Positions 25,505 through 34,847 of a stretch of 64,000 nucleotides of DNA are shown piece by piece. Under the pieces are notes generated by a model. It saw only the letters and a list, made by a program, of their open reading frames with translations. It made no database searches and had not been told where the DNA came from. The stretch comes from Georgenia faecalis. Lineage in GTDB: Bacteria; Actinomycetota; Actinomycetes; Actinomycetales; Actinomycetaceae. Location of the stretch: assembly GCF_003710105.1 (NCBI RefSeq), contig NZ_CP033325.1, positions 2,728,001 through 2,792,000 on the forward strand. The letters are read 5' to 3'. A program made the position numbers and the translations under genes. Numbering within the stretch: the first letter of the stretch is position 1; every line of letters starts with the position of its first letter.

Positions 25505-26722
25505 TCAGGCGAGGCGGGCGGCGAGGTTCTCGTCGAGGGCGGCGAGGAACTCCTCCGTGGTGAGCCACTCGGCGTCCTTGCCGATGAGCAGCGCGAGGTC
25601 CTTGGTCATCTTCCCGCTCTCGACCGTCTTGATGACGACGTCCTCGAGCGTCTGCGCGAACTCGGTGACCTCGGGGGTGCCGTCGAGCTTGCCGCGGTGG
25701 GCGAGCCCTCGGGTCCAGGCGAAGATCGAGGCGATCGGGTTGGTCGACGTCGGCTTGCCGGCCTGGTGCTGGCGGTAGTGCCGGGTGACGGTGCCGTGCG
25801 CGGCCTCGGCCTCCACGGTCTTGCCGTCCGGCGTCATGAGGACCGACGTCATGAGGCCGAGCGAGCCGAAGCCCTGCGCGACCGTGTCGGACTGGACGTC
25901 GCCGTCGTAGTTCTTGCACGCCCAGACGTAGCCGCCCTCCCACTTCATCGCGGCGGCGACCATGTCGTCGATGAGGCGGTGCTCGTAGGTGAGGCCCGCG
26001 GCGTCGAACTGGTCCTTGAACTCGGCCTCGAACACCTCGGCGAAGATGTCCTTGAAGGCGCCGTCGTAGGCCTTGAGGATCGTGTTCTTCGTCGAGAGGT
26101 AGACGGGGTAGTTCCGCTGCAGGCCGTAGGCGAACGAGGCGCGCGCGAAGTCGCGGATCGACTCGTTGAAGTTGTACATGCCCATCGCGACGCCGCCGGC
26201 CTCGGGGTAGGTGACGACCTCCTGGTGGATCGGCTCGGAGCCGTCCGCCGGCGTGTAGGTCAGCGTGAGCGTGCCCGCACCGGGGACCTTGAAGTTCGTC
26301 GCCTTGTACTGGTCGCCGTGGGCGTGGCGCCCGATGATGATCGGCTTGTTCCAGCCGGGCACGAGGCGGGGGATGTTCGAGATGATGATCGGCTCGCGGA
26401 AGACGACGCCGCCGAGGATGTTGCGGATCGTCCCGTTGGGCGAGACCCACATCTTCTTGAGGCCGAACTCCTCCACGCGGGCCTCGTCGGGCGTGATGGT
26501 GGCGCACTTGACGCCGACGCCGTGCTCCTTGATGGCGTTCGCCGCGTCGATGGTCACCTGGTCGTCCGTGGCGTCGCGGTTCTCGATACCGAGGTCGTAG
26601 TACCGCAGGTCCACGTCGAGGTAGGGGTGGATGAGGCGGTCCTTGATGAACTGCCAGATGATCCGCGTCATCTCGTCACCGTCGAGCTCGACGACGGGCC
26701 CAACCACCTTGATCTTCGACAT
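25505..26722 (-). CDS. icd: Isocitrate dehydrogenase, NADP-dependent (dimeric eukaryote-like type)
   Basis: A 405-residue homodimeric IDH that oxidises isocitrate to 2-oxoglutarate with NADP. The sequence follows the subgroup shared with eukaryotic cytosolic enzymes: [58 protein letters not shown] and [13 protein letters not shown]. It is not the ~740-residue monomeric IDH found in many Actinobacteria. The ATG at 26722 follows an AGGAGT site; the longer frame upstream covers the promoter. The promoter carries TAATCT (-10) and the dyad motif at 26802-26814 that also occurs at sucC. Confidence 0.97.
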   Translation of the reverse strand: MSKIKVVGPVVELDGDEMTRIIWQFIKDRLIHPYLDVDLRYYDLGIENRDATDDQVTIDAANAIKEHGVGVKCATITPDEARVEEFGLKKMWVSPNGTIRNILGGVVFREPIIISNIPRLVPGWNKPIIIGRHAHGDQYKATNFKVPGAGTLTLTYTPADGSEPIHQEVVTYPEAGGVAMGMYNFNESIRDFARASFAYGLQRNYPVYLSTKNTILKAYDGAFKDIFAEVFEAEFKDQFDAAGLTYEHRLIDDMVAAAMKWEGGYVWACKNYDGDVQSDTVAQGFGSLGLMTSVLMTPDGKTVEAEAAHGTVTRHYRQHQAGKPTSTNPIASIFAWTRGLAHRGKLDGTPEVTEFAQTLEDVVIKTVESGKMTKDLALLIGKDAEWLTTEEFLAALDENLAARLA

Positions 26723-26795
26723 TCGCGCCACTCCTGACCGCCCACGCGGGCGACTCGCCACGTCCGTGCGCGCCGAGGCCTCGGCGCCGCTGACC

Positions 26796-26814
26796 AGATT
26801 ACTCGACATCGAGA
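26796..26814 (-). promoter_or_regulatory. icd promoter with TCTCGATGTCGAG motif
   Basis: On the minus strand TCTCGATGTCGAG (26802-26814, a CTCGA/TCGAG dyad) directly abuts a -10 box TAATCT (26796-26801). The same 13 bases are found in the sucC leader at 38577-38589. A bound protein would block polymerase, so repression of TCA-cycle genes is a plausible role. Confidence 0.6.
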
Positions 26815-26850
26815 TACTTGGCCCCGGAGGGACGGCGCGAGTGTCGGCCC

Positions 26851-28227
26851 CTACGCGAAGCGGCGCGGGTGGACCCCGCCGGGCGCGTCCTGCGTGTCCG
26901 GGCCCGAGGCCCCCGGGCGGTCCTCACCGGCGTGGGCGCCGTCGTCGGTCGGGTCCGCCCCGGGCGCGAGGCTCACGCCCACGCGGTCCACCCGTCGCCC
27001 GTCGAGCGCGGTGACCGTGAGGAGGAGGTCGTCCCACACCAGGGTGTCCCCGACCTTGGGCAGCCGCCCGAGCCCCGCCATGAGGAACCCGCCCAGGGTG
27101 TCGAACGGCCCCTCGGGCAGCTCCCGCCCGAGGACCTTGGCCACGTCCGCGCGGCCCAGCAGGCCCGCGACGTCCTCCACGGCGCCCCGGAGGACCACGC
27201 CCGGCTCCTCCCGGTCGTACTCGTCGTGGATCTCCCCGACGAACTCCTCGACGACGTCCTCGAGGGTGATGATGCCGTCGGTGCCGCCGTACTCGTCGAC
27301 GACGATGGCGAGGTGGGAGTTGGCCGCCCGCATCTCCGTCAGGGCGGCGAGGATGAGCTTGCCCGTGGGGAAGAACATCACCTGGCGCACGAGGTCGCCC
27401 ACCGCGCGCACGTGGTCCTCGGGGTGGATGAGGTCGCGCACGTGGATGAACCCGACGACGTCGTCGTCGTTCTCCCCACGGACGGGGTAGCGCGAGTGCT
27501 CCAGGGTCCGCACGAGGAGCTGCGCGTCACTGATGGGCAGGTCCGCGTCGAGGAACTCCACCTCGGTGCGCGGCGTCATGATCTCCTGCACGGTGCGCTC
27601 CCCGACGGCGAGGAGGTCGACCACCATGCTGCGTTCCTGCTCGCCGAGGGACTCGTGCTCGGCGACGAGCGAGCGCAGCTCCTCCGCGCCCATCTCCTCG
27701 CGCTGGGCGTGCGGGTCGCGCCCGAGCAGCCGCATGACCACGTTCGTCGAGGCCCCGAGCAGCCAGATGACCGGACGCATGATCGTCGCGATCCAGTCGA
27801 GCGGGGTCGCGACGACGACCGAGAACTTCTCGGCACTCTGCATCGCCAGGCGCTTGGGGACGAGCTCGCCGAAGACCAGCGAGAGGTAGGAGATGACGAC
27901 AGTCGTGCCGATGAAGGCGATCGACCCGGCGGCCCCGGGCGCCAGGCCCCACGACTCGAGGGTGGGGGAGACCTGGGGCGCGATCTGCGCGGCACCGAAC
28001 GAGGCGGAGAAGAACCCGGCGAGCGTGACGCCGACCTGGACGGAGGAGAGGAACCGGTTGGAGTTCCCGGTGAGCTTGGCGACCTTGGCCCCGGCGCCGC
28101 CCCGCTCGGCCAGCGCCCGCACCTGGCCCTCGCGCAGGGAGACGAGGGCGATCTCCGACGCGGCGAAGACACCGCCGAGGAGGATGAAGGCGAAGACGAG
28201 GACGATGTCAATGACGAGGTCGTTCAT
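26851..28227 (-). CDS. CNNM/CorC-type membrane protein (hemolysin family)
   Basis: A 458-residue protein with the three-part HlyC/CorC architecture. It has a CNNM (DUF21) membrane domain with about four helices (1-190), a pair of CBS domains (~215-335, with [13 protein letters not shown] and a basic HSRYPV segment) and a C-terminal transporter-associated domain (~355-430). Related proteins are linked to magnesium/cobalt efflux or homeostasis; a haemolytic function is unlikely. The ~30-residue acidic tail is variable sequence. The start ATG lies 27 bases after the DUF3017 gene on the same strand, suggesting co-transcription. Confidence 0.9.
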   Translation of the reverse strand: MNDLVIDIVLVFAFILLGGVFAASEIALVSLREGQVRALAERGGAGAKVAKLTGNSNRFLSSVQVGVTLAGFFSASFGAAQIAPQVSPTLESWGLAPGAAGSIAFIGTTVVISYLSLVFGELVPKRLAMQSAEKFSVVVATPLDWIATIMRPVIWLLGASTNVVMRLLGRDPHAQREEMGAEELRSLVAEHESLGEQERSMVVDLLAVGERTVQEIMTPRTEVEFLDADLPISDAQLLVRTLEHSRYPVRGENDDDVVGFIHVRDLIHPEDHVRAVGDLVRQVMFFPTGKLILAALTEMRAANSHLAIVVDEYGGTDGIITLEDVVEEFVGEIHDEYDREEPGVVLRGAVEDVAGLLGRADVAKVLGRELPEGPFDTLGGFLMAGLGRLPKVGDTLVWDDLLLTVTALDGRRVDRVGVSLAPGADPTDDGAHAGEDRPGASGPDTQDAPGGVHPRRFA

Positions 28228-28254
28228 CGGTCCGTTCTCCCGGGGGCCGGGGGG

Positions 28255-28530
28255 TCAGGTGAGATAGCCGGCCGGCGCGATGACGACGAGGGCGGCCGCG
28301 AGGACGAGGAGGGCCGCGACGTCGAACGGCCGGGACCGGGCCGCGAGGGCGCTGGGCCGGGCCCGGTCGACGGCCCGGGCGCCGGCGAGGACGAGGAGCA
28401 CGACGGCGAGGACGCGCACCGCGGTGGGCGCATCGACCCACAGGGCGGTGCCGCAGACGGCGAGCACGCCGACGACCAGCGCCCACAGCACGGGGCTGTG
28501 CGCGCTATGCGCACCCTCCGAGGTCGTCAC
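28255..28530 (-). CDS. DUF3017 small membrane protein
   Basis: A 91-residue protein with three hydrophobic helices ([48 protein letters not shown]) and a basic loop between the second and third. This pattern and size match DUF3017, a family of unknown function confined to Actinobacteria. The GTG start lies 7 bases after a TAGTCT hexamer, so the mRNA is probably leaderless. It heads a short operon with the CNNM/CorC gene and is divergent from the flavoprotein gene. Confidence 0.75.
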   Translation of the reverse strand: MTTSEGAHSAHSPVLWALVVGVLAVCGTALWVDAPTAVRVLAVVLLVLAGARAVDRARPSALAARSRPFDVAALLVLAAALVVIAPAGYLT

Positions 28531-28537
28531 CCCCGAA

Positions 28538-28547
28538 AGACTACCGT
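28538..28547. promoter_or_regulatory. Overlapping divergent -10 elements
   Basis: TAGTCT (minus strand, 28538-28543) for DUF3017 and TACCGT (plus strand, 28542-28547) for the flavoprotein overlap by two bases, each 7 bases from its start codon. The two promoters would compete for polymerase and both give leaderless mRNAs. Confidence 0.6.
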
Positions 28548-28554
28548 GGAGGTC

Positions 28555-29832
28555 ATGACCGACGCCCGTCTCCCCCGCCGCGTCCTCGTCGTCGGCGCCG
28601 GGTTGGCGGGGCTGCGCACCGCCATGGAGCTGCGCGCCCAGGGCTTCGACGGCGAGCTCACCGTCGTCGGTGCCGAGGAGCTCCCGCCCTACGACCGCCC
28701 GCCCCTGTCCAAGCAGCTGCTCACCCGCGCCGAGCCGGTGTGGCTCTCCGACGACCTCGGCGCCGACCTCGCCGACCTCGCCGACCGCGTCCTGCTCGGG
28801 CGGCGCGCCCTCGGCCTCGTGGCCGGCGACGACGGCGCCACCGTCACCCTGGACGGGCACGAGGAGCTCAGCGCCGACGCCGTCGTCCTCGCGTGCGGCT
28901 CCGCGGCGGTGCGCCCACCGGCGCTCGCCGGGGCCCTCACCCTCCACACCGCCGCCGACGCCGCCGCCCTGCGCGCCCGGCTCCTGCCGGGCGCGCGGCT
29001 CGTGTGCGTCGGGGCGGGCTGGATCGGCGCCGAGGTGGCGGGCGTGGCCGCGGCGGCGGGGGTGCGCACCACCGTCGTGGAGATGGCGGCATCCCCGCTC
29101 ACCCGCCAGGCCGGGGTGGCCGGCGAACGCACCCGCGGCTGGTACGCCGACGCCGGCGTGGACCTGCGGACCGGCGCCGCCGCCGTGGGCACCGAGGCGG
29201 GCGGGCTGCGGCTGGCCGACGGCACCACGCTGCCCGCCGACGTCGTCCTCGCCGCCGTCGGTGTCCGGCCCAGCACCGCCTGGCTCGCCCCCGCTCTCCC
29301 GCTCACCGCCCGCGGCGCCGTGCCGGTCGACCCGGGCGGCCGGGTCCGGGGTGGGCCGGCGGCGGTGCGCGCCGTCGGCGACTGCGCCGACCGCACCTCC
29401 CCGCGGGACGGCCTCGTCGAGGGCGGCCACTGGGACGCCGCCCTCACCCACCCCGCGGGCGTGGTGGCCGACCTCCTGCGGACCGCTCCGCCCGCCGACC
29501 CGGCGCCGTACGTCTTCTCCACCCAGCTCGGCCACGACGTCGCCGTCGTCGGGCGGCCGACCGCACGGTCGCGGGTCGTGTGGCGTGAGGACGCCACGTC
29601 CTGGGCGGCGCTGCACGTCGAGGACGCCGAGGACGGCACGGCGCGCCTGCGCGCGGTCGTCGCGGCCGACCGCCACCGCGACGTCTCCGCCGCCCGCAAG
29701 GCCCTCTCCCGCGCGGCGCACCCCGTCATCGACCTCGCCGCGGCGACGGACCCCGCGGTCCCCCTGCGCCAGGTGCTCGCGGAGCCCGCCGCTGCCGTCC
29801 GCCCCACGCCCGAGGTCCACCCAAAGGTGTAG
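28555..29832 (+). CDS. FAD/NAD(P)-dependent ferredoxin-reductase-like oxidoreductase
   Basis: A 425-residue flavoprotein of the class that reduces ferredoxins, rubredoxins or serves oxygenase systems. Two dinucleotide folds are visible: VLVVGAGLAGLRTAMELR for FAD (~residue 9) and LVCVGAGWIGAEVAGVAAAAG for NAD(P)H (~residue 148). Also present are the substrate segment PPYDRPPLSKQLL, the FAD motif AVGDCAD (~residue 276) and a C-terminal reductase domain. No ferredoxin or monooxygenase gene is adjacent, so the electron acceptor is unknown. The ATG at 28555 is taken because TACCGT ends 7 bases before it; a GTG three codons earlier is possible. Confidence 0.9.
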   Translation: MTDARLPRRVLVVGAGLAGLRTAMELRAQGFDGELTVVGAEELPPYDRPPLSKQLLTRAEPVWLSDDLGADLADLADRVLLGRRALGLVAGDDGATVTLDGHEELSADAVVLACGSAAVRPPALAGALTLHTAADAAALRARLLPGARLVCVGAGWIGAEVAGVAAAAGVRTTVVEMAASPLTRQAGVAGERTRGWYADAGVDLRTGAAAVGTEAGGLRLADGTTLPADVVLAAVGVRPSTAWLAPALPLTARGAVPVDPGGRVRGGPAAVRAVGDCADRTSPRDGLVEGGHWDAALTHPAGVVADLLRTAPPADPAPYVFSTQLGHDVAVVGRPTARSRVVWREDATSWAALHVEDAEDGTARLRAVVAADRHRDVSAARKALSRAAHPVIDLAAATDPAVPLRQVLAEPAAAVRPTPEVHPKV

Positions 29833-29899
29833 CCCGGGGGCCGCACGCCCCGACCTTCGCCCGATGTGCCGCCGCCGCCAGCGCGACAGGATCGGTCCC

Positions 29900-30673
29900 G
29901 TGGACATCTCCGAGCTCGCCGCGAGCAGCAACTACCCGGCGTTCGCCGCCGTCCTCGCCGTCCTCGCCCTCATCGACTCCACGAGCTTCGGCACGCTGCT
30001 CATCCCCGTGTGGCTCCTCCTGGCACCCGGCCGGGTGCACGCGGGCCGGGTCATCGCCTACCTGGGGACCGTCGCGGGCTTCTACCTCGCCGTCGGCGTC
30101 GCCGTGCTCCTCGGCGCCGGCACGCTCCTCGAGCGGTACGGGGACGCGCTCGACTCCCGCCCCGCGGCGGTCGTCCAGCTGGTCCTCGGCGTCGCCCTGC
30201 TCGCCCTGAGCTTCCGGTTCGACGGCAAGGCCGCCGCCCGCCGGGCGGAGCGGCGCGGTGCGGGCGCACCGCGGCCGGACCGGCTCTCCCGCTGGCGGCA
30301 GCGCGCCCTCGGCGCGGAGGCCGACGGCGCCGTCGCCACCCGCACGTCCGTGCTCCCCCTCGTCGGCCTCGCGCTCGCCGCGACGTCCGTCGAGGTCGCC
30401 ACGATGCTTCCCTACCTCGCGGCGATCGGGGCGATCACCGCGGCGGACCTCGGCGCCGTCCCGTCGTCGGCCGTGCTGGCCGCCTACTGCGTCGTCATGG
30501 TGGCGCCGGCCCTGCTGCTCCTCGGCGGCCGCGCGGTCGCGGCCCACGCGGTCGACCCGTGGCTGCGGCGCCTGGAGGCGTGGCTGTCGAAGAATGCCGC
30601 CGAGATGACCGGGTGGGTCCTCGCCATCGTCGGCGTGCTCCTCGCCGTCAACGCCTGGGGGCGGCTCGGCTGA
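29900..30673 (+). CDS. GAP family membrane protein (Sap/SfLAP-like)
   Basis: A 257-residue multi-pass membrane protein with about six hydrophobic segments. The N-terminal pattern ALIDSTSFGTLLIPVWLLL and the split into two three-helix halves around a basic cytoplasmic loop (~residues 112-145) match the GAP/sulfolipid-1-addressing protein family. Members have been linked to lipid or small-molecule export in mycobacteria, but the role here is unknown. The GTG start at 29900 is inferred from conservation of the N-terminus; a weak CAGGAT hexamer 7 bases upstream suggests a leaderless mRNA. Convergent with purH, 24 bases apart. Confidence 0.75.
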   Translation: MDISELAASSNYPAFAAVLAVLALIDSTSFGTLLIPVWLLLAPGRVHAGRVIAYLGTVAGFYLAVGVAVLLGAGTLLERYGDALDSRPAAVVQLVLGVALLALSFRFDGKAAARRAERRGAGAPRPDRLSRWRQRALGAEADGAVATRTSVLPLVGLALAATSVEVATMLPYLAAIGAITAADLGAVPSSAVLAAYCVVMVAPALLLLGGRAVAAHAVDPWLRRLEAWLSKNAAEMTGWVLAIVGVLLAVNAWGRLG

Positions 30674-30697
30674 GCCGCCCCCACGGCGCCCGGCGCC

Positions 30698-32269
30698 CTA
30701 GTGGGCGAAGTGCCGCGTACCGGTGAGGTAGAGCGTCGCCCCGGCCGCCTGCGCGGCGGCGACGACCTCCTCGTCCCGGATCGACCCGCCCGGCTGGACG
30801 ACGGCGCGCACCCCGGCGTCGAGGAGGACCTGCAGCCCGTCCGCGAACGGGAAGAAGGCGTCCGAGGCGGCCACCGCGCCGCGCGCGCGCTCGGCGCCGT
30901 CGGCGAGGGCGTTGGCCCGCTCGACGGCGAGGCGGCACGAGTCGACGCGGTTGACCTGCCCCATCCCCACGCCCACCGACGCGCCGTCCCGGGCGAGGAG
31001 GATGGCGTTGGAGCGCACGGCCCGCACCGAGCGCCACGCGAAGACGAGGTCGGCCAGCGTGGCCTCGTCGGCGGGCTCGCCCGCGGCGAGGGTCCAGCCC
31101 GCCGGGTCGTCCCCGGGCGCGTCCACCCGGTCGACGTCCTGCACGAGCAGGCCACCGCTGACGGCGCGCGTCTCGACGGCGCCCGGCTCCGTGTCGGCGA
31201 CCCGCAGCAGCCGGACGTTCTTCTTGCGGGCGAGGATCTCCACCGCCTCCGGCTCGAAGTCCGGGGCGACGACCACCTCGGTGAACACCGGCGCCACCTG
31301 CTCGGCCATCGCGGCGGTGACGGGTCGGTTGGCGGCGATGACGCCGCCGTAGGCCGAGACCGGGTCGCACGCGTGCGCCTTGGCGTGCGCGTCGGCGACG
31401 TCGGCCCCCACGGCGATGCCACACGGGTTGTTGTGCTTGACGACGGCCACGGCCGGCTCGGCGTGGTCGTGCGCGGCCCGCCAGGCGGCGTCGGCGTCGA
31501 CGTAGTTGTTGTAGCTCATCGCCTTGCCGTGGAGCTGCTCGGCGCCGGCCAGCCCGGCCCGGCCGTGCGCGGACCGGTACAGGGCGCCGCGCTGGTGCGG
31601 GTTCTCCCCGTAGCGCAGGACCGCGGCCCGCTCCCAGGTGGCGCCCGTCCACGCGGGGAAGGCCTCGCCGTCGGGCGCGAGGACCTCGCCCATCCACGAG
31701 GCGACGGCGACGTCGTAGGCGGCGGTGTGCCGGAAGGCCTGCGCCGCGAGGCGCCGGCGCTCGGCGAGGGTGAAGCCCCCGTCGGCGAGCGCCCGGGTGA
31801 CGTCGCCGTAGGCGGCCGGGTCGGTGACGACGGCCACCGAGGGGTGGTTCTTGGCGGCGGCGCGGACCATCGAGGGCCCGCCGATGTCGATCTGCTCGAC
31901 GCACTCGTCGGCGGACGCCCCCGACGCCACGGTCTCGGCGAAGGGGTAGAGGTTGACGACGACGAGGTCGAACGCCTCGATGCCGAGCTCGGCGAGCTGG
32001 CGGGTGTGGTCGGCCAGGCGCCGGTCCGCGAGGATGCCGGCGTGCACGCGGGGGTGGAGGGTCTTCACCCGGCCGTCGAGGCACTCGGGGAAGCCGGTGA
32101 GCTCCTCGACCGGCGTCACGGGCACGCCCGCGTCGGCGATGCGGGCCGCGGTGGAGCCGGTGGACACGATGCTCACCCCCGCCTCGTGCAGGGCGCGGGC
32201 GAGGTCGGGCAGGCCGGTCTTGTCGTAGACGGAGACGAGCGCACGGCGGATGGGCAGCTGGTCGGTCAT
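30698..32269 (-). CDS. purH: Bifunctional AICAR transformylase/IMP cyclohydrolase
   Basis: A 523-residue enzyme performing the last two steps of IMP synthesis: formylation of AICAR (ZMP) with 10-formyl-THF, then ring closure. The N-terminal MGS-like cyclohydrolase domain ([37 protein letters not shown]) spans residues ~1-145. The transformylase domain carries [19 protein letters not shown] and the C-terminal signature around [10 protein letters not shown] and [10 protein letters not shown], ending GTRHFAH. AGGAGT precedes the ATG. PurH consumes ZMP, the riboswitch ligand family, so the ZTP riboswitch in front of it forms a direct substrate-sensing circuit. Confidence 0.98.
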   Translation of the reverse strand: MTDQLPIRRALVSVYDKTGLPDLARALHEAGVSIVSTGSTAARIADAGVPVTPVEELTGFPECLDGRVKTLHPRVHAGILADRRLADHTRQLAELGIEAFDLVVVNLYPFAETVASGASADECVEQIDIGGPSMVRAAAKNHPSVAVVTDPAAYGDVTRALADGGFTLAERRRLAAQAFRHTAAYDVAVASWMGEVLAPDGEAFPAWTGATWERAAVLRYGENPHQRGALYRSAHGRAGLAGAEQLHGKAMSYNNYVDADAAWRAAHDHAEPAVAVVKHNNPCGIAVGADVADAHAKAHACDPVSAYGGVIAANRPVTAAMAEQVAPVFTEVVVAPDFEPEAVEILARKKNVRLLRVADTEPGAVETRAVSGGLLVQDVDRVDAPGDDPAGWTLAAGEPADEATLADLVFAWRSVRAVRSNAILLARDGASVGVGMGQVNRVDSCRLAVERANALADGAERARGAVAASDAFFPFADGLQVLLDAGVRAVVQPGGSIRDEEVVAAAQAAGATLYLTGTRHFAH

Positions 32270-32299
32270 GGCACCACTCCTGGGTCAGGCGTCACGGGA

Positions 32300-32394
32300 C
32301 GGACCCAGGCACCCAGGCGCGCGGCACACTGCAAGGGGACGTTCCGGTCGCTCCCCGGTGGTCAGGTCCACCTCGTCCTCGCCAGTCACGACCG
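32300..32394 (-). promoter_or_regulatory. ZTP (pfl) riboswitch upstream of purH
   Basis: In the purN-purH gap, the minus strand reads GACTGGCG, a GGTGGACC..GACCACC hairpin with GGGGAGC (32350-32387), and downstream GCGCGCCTGGGT (32310-32321). These are the same blocks as in the glyA leader. The second block differs from the usual CCGCCTGGGC at a few positions. The spacing between blocks is somewhat longer than at glyA. A second CCTGGGTCC at 32300-32308 could pair in the expression platform. An Rfam RF01750 covariance search would test it. Confidence 0.8.
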
Positions 32395-32400
32395 CGGCCG

Positions 32401-32406
32401 AGTCTA
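32401..32406 (-). promoter_or_regulatory. -10 element of purH overlapping the purN stop codon
   Basis: TAGACT on the minus strand lies 14 bases before the aptamer block GACTGG, exactly as TAGGGT does at glyA. Its first three bases TAG are the stop codon of purN (32404-32406). Its -35 region would lie within purN. Confidence 0.6.
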
Positions 32407-33018
32407 GCGCGGGCCGACGACGACCCGACGGTCCTCCAGGCGCCATCCCTCGCGGGCGAGCCGGCCCACCTGCTCGACGAGCTGCGCGCGCTCGGCGACC
32501 TTGATCCGCTCGGTGAGCGACGCCTCGGTGTCGTCGTCGAGGACGGGCACCGCCACCTGCGCGAGGATCGGGCCGGTGTCCGTCCCGGCATCGACGAAGA
32601 AGAGCGTCGCCCCGGCCAGCTTGACGCCGTGGTCGAGCGCGTCCCGCGGGCCGTGGATGCCGGGGAAGGCCGGCAGCAGGGAGTTGTGGGTGTTGACGTA
32701 GCGCCCGGCGAAGCGCTCGAGGAAGGCGGGGCCGCAGAGCTTGAGGAACCCCGCGGACACGACGAGGTCGGGCGCGTGCGCGGCGACGGCGGCCGTGAGC
32801 GCGGCGTCCCACGCGGCCCGGTCGGGGTGGGCCCCGACGCGCTCGACGAAGGTGGGCACCCCGGCCTCCTGTGCGAGGGCGACGCCCCCGGTGCCCTCCC
32901 GGTCGGCGCCGACGGCGACCACCTCCGCCCCGTACGCGGGGTCGGCGCAGGCGGTGAGGAGGGCGGCGAGGTTCGACCCGCCCCCGGACACGAGGACGAC
33001 GACGCGGCAGCTCGGCAC
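32404..33018 (-). CDS. purN: Phosphoribosylglycinamide formyltransferase
   Basis: A 204-residue GART enzyme transferring the formyl group of 10-formyl-THF to GAR, step three of purine synthesis. Motifs: VVVLVSGGGSNLAALL at the N-terminus (phosphate binding), SAGFLKLCGPAFL, the catalytic NTHNSLLPAFPGIHGPRDAL and VDAGTDTGPIL. The GTG start at 33018 is preceded at 6 bases by TACGCT (33025-33030), so it is probably leaderless. It is followed by purH behind its own riboswitch-containing promoter. Thus purN can be expressed without purH. Confidence 0.96.
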   Translation of the reverse strand: MPSCRVVVLVSGGGSNLAALLTACADPAYGAEVVAVGADREGTGGVALAQEAGVPTFVERVGAHPDRAAWDAALTAAVAAHAPDLVVSAGFLKLCGPAFLERFAGRYVNTHNSLLPAFPGIHGPRDALDHGVKLAGATLFFVDAGTDTGPILAQVAVPVLDDDTEASLTERIKVAERAQLVEQVGRLAREGWRLEDRRVVVGPR

Positions 33019-33057
33019 GGCGTCAGCGTAACCACCCCGCGATGGAACAATGCGACC

Positions 33058-33585
33058 ATGCCCAGCCGACGCCCGACCGCCCCGCGCCAGGACCGGCGTC
33101 CGGACGCGCCGCACCCCGGTGGCGCGCACCCCGACGGGCCGCACCCCGACGGCGCGCGCCGCGGGCGACCGCAGCCCACGCCCGAGCAGGCGCGCGCGGC
33201 GACCCGGCCGGTCATGTGGTTCTCGCTCGTCCTGCTCACGGCGGTGGTCGTCCCCATGATGGGGGTGCGCTGGCCGCTGCCCCTGGTCTCCGGGGCGCTG
33301 GCCCTGGCGGCGCTCGTCGTCGGTGTCTACGCCCTCGTGCGGGTCTGGCGGGCCGGGGTGCGGGGCGCCATCGTCCCCACGCTGGCCATCTCCCTCGTCC
33401 TCGCCGCCTACCTGCTGGTGAGCGCCGTCGTCCAGGCGGCGATGTGGCCGGCCTACGCGGCCTACGCCGACTGCACCGACCGGGCCCTCACGGTCCAGGC
33501 GGAGCGCGCCTGCCGGGCCGAGCTCGAGGACGCGGTCACCGACCGGATCCTCGGCCAGGAGGCACCAGCGGCCGACCGCTCGTAG
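33058..33585 (+). CDS. Hypothetical membrane protein
   Basis: A 175-residue protein not assigned to a family. The first ~50 residues are rich in Pro, Arg, Asp and His (HPGGAHPDGPHPDGA), probably disordered. Three hydrophobic helices follow (VMWFSLVLLTAVVVPMMG; PLVSGALALAALVVGVYALV; AIVPTLAISLVLAAYLLVSA), then a C-terminal segment with two cysteines (DCTDRALTVQAERACRAEL) that may form a disulfide outside the membrane. It is divergent from purN with only 39 bases between the starts. AACAAT ends 6 bases before the ATG, so it too may be leaderless. Confidence 0.7.
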   Translation: MPSRRPTAPRQDRRPDAPHPGGAHPDGPHPDGARRGRPQPTPEQARAATRPVMWFSLVLLTAVVVPMMGVRWPLPLVSGALALAALVVGVYALVRVWRAGVRGAIVPTLAISLVLAAYLLVSAVVQAAMWPAYAAYADCTDRALTVQAERACRAELEDAVTDRILGQEAPAADRS

Positions 33586-33625
33586 CGTGGGTGGCGACCC
33601 AGCACCCCATCCGAAGGGACGATCT

Positions 33626-34168
33626 ATGTCGCACCTCACCGGTAAGCGCGTCGCTTTCCTCCTCACCGACGGGTTCGAGGACTCCGAGCTCACCAGCCCC
33701 TGGGACGCCGTCACCTCCCACGGCGCCGAGGCGGTCCTCGTCTCCCCCGCCTCCGGCACGGTCACCGGCAAGAACGGCCACGAGGCACCGGTCGACCTGC
33801 CCGTGGGCGAGGCCCGCGCCGACGACTTCGACGGCCTCGTCCTGCCCGGCGGGGTCGTCAACGGCGACCAGCTGAGGACGGACGAGCGGGCGGTGACCTT
33901 CACCCGCGACTTCTTCACCCAGCACAAGCCGGTCGGCGTCATCTGCCACGGCGGCTGGATCCTCACCGACGCCGACGTCGTCTCCGGGCGCACGCTCACG
34001 TCCTACCCCAGCCTCAAGACCGACCTCGCCAACGCGGGCGCCACGTGGGTGGACGAGGAGGTCGTCGTCGACCAGGGGCTCGTGAGCAGCCGGACCCCCG
34101 ACGACCTTCCCGCCTTCAACGCGAAGCTCGTCGAGGAGCTCGCCGAGGGCGAGCACCCGGCCGGCTGA
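33626..34168 (+). CDS. DJ-1/PfpI family protein (type 1 glutamine amidotransferase fold)
   Basis: A 180-residue protein of the DJ-1/PfpI superfamily. It shows KRVAFLLTDGFEDSELTSPW at the N-terminus with the conserved Glu, FDGLVLPGGVVN, and the nucleophile elbow VGVICHGGWIL with Cys ~113 followed by His. Close relatives are annotated as PfpI proteases or general stress proteins with glyoxalase or deglycase activity; which applies here is not clear. The ATG at 33626 follows a GAAGGGA ribosome site. It is followed 7 bases later by an alpha/beta hydrolase gene in the same direction. Confidence 0.9.
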   Translation: MSHLTGKRVAFLLTDGFEDSELTSPWDAVTSHGAEAVLVSPASGTVTGKNGHEAPVDLPVGEARADDFDGLVLPGGVVNGDQLRTDERAVTFTRDFFTQHKPVGVICHGGWILTDADVVSGRTLTSYPSLKTDLANAGATWVDEEVVVDQGLVSSRTPDDLPAFNAKLVEELAEGEHPAG

Positions 34169-34175
34169 GACGCCG

Positions 34176-34844
34176 GTGCTCGTCCTCCTGGCGAGCCCGT
34201 TCCTCGGCCCGGCGGCCTGGGAGCCGGTGGCCCGCGCGCTGGCCCGCCTCGGGCACGACGTCCTCGTGCCCGAGGTCCCGGCCCCGCGCGCGGCCGCCGA
34301 CGTGCTCGCCGCGCACCTGGCGGCGATCCCCGACGACCGGCCGGTGACGCTCGTCCCCCACTCCAACGCGGGGACCGTCGTGCCGGCCCTGGTCGCGCGC
34401 CGCCGGGTGCGCGGGGTCGTCTTCGTCGACGCGGTGGTGCCCGCCGCGTCCGGGCGGCACCCGGTGGCGCCGCCGGCCCTCGTCGCCGACCTCGCCCCGC
34501 TCGCGGACGCGGCGGGTGACCTGCCGCCGTGGACGTCGTGGTTCCCGCCCGACGCCGTCGACCCGCTCTTCCCCGACCGCGCCACCCGCACCCGGCTCGA
34601 GGCGCGCCTGCCCCGGGTGCCGCTCGCCTACCTCCGCGACGACGTCGCCGTCCCGGACGGGTGGCGCGACGTCCCCGCCGCCTACCTCGCCTTCGGGGAC
34701 ACCTACGACGCCGAACGGAGGCTCGCCGGCGAGCTGGGGTGGCCCGTGCGGACCCTCACCGGCGGCCACCTCCACCTGCTCGCCGACCCGGACGCCGTCG
34801 CGGCGGCCGTGGACGTCCTCGCCCGGAGGGTGCGCGCGGCGTAG
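34176..34844 (+). CDS. Alpha/beta hydrolase fold protein
   Basis: A 222-residue protein with the alpha/beta hydrolase pattern. It has a strand-loop opening VLVLLASPFLGPAAWEPVA, the nucleophile elbow LVPHSNAGTVV with Ser ~65 (the usual first Gly is replaced by Pro-His), and a late His in GGHLHLLADP (~residue 200). Substrate unknown. The GTG start is only 7 bases after the PfpI-like gene, which makes translational coupling likely, although the ribosome site is weak. Convergent with perM (3-base gap). Confidence 0.8.
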   Translation: MLVLLASPFLGPAAWEPVARALARLGHDVLVPEVPAPRAAADVLAAHLAAIPDDRPVTLVPHSNAGTVVPALVARRRVRGVVFVDAVVPAASGRHPVAPPALVADLAPLADAAGDLPPWTSWFPPDAVDPLFPDRATRTRLEARLPRVPLAYLRDDVAVPDGWRDVPAAYLAFGDTYDAERRLAGELGWPVRTLTGGHLHLLADPDAVAAAVDVLARRVRAA

Positions 34845-34847
34845 CGG

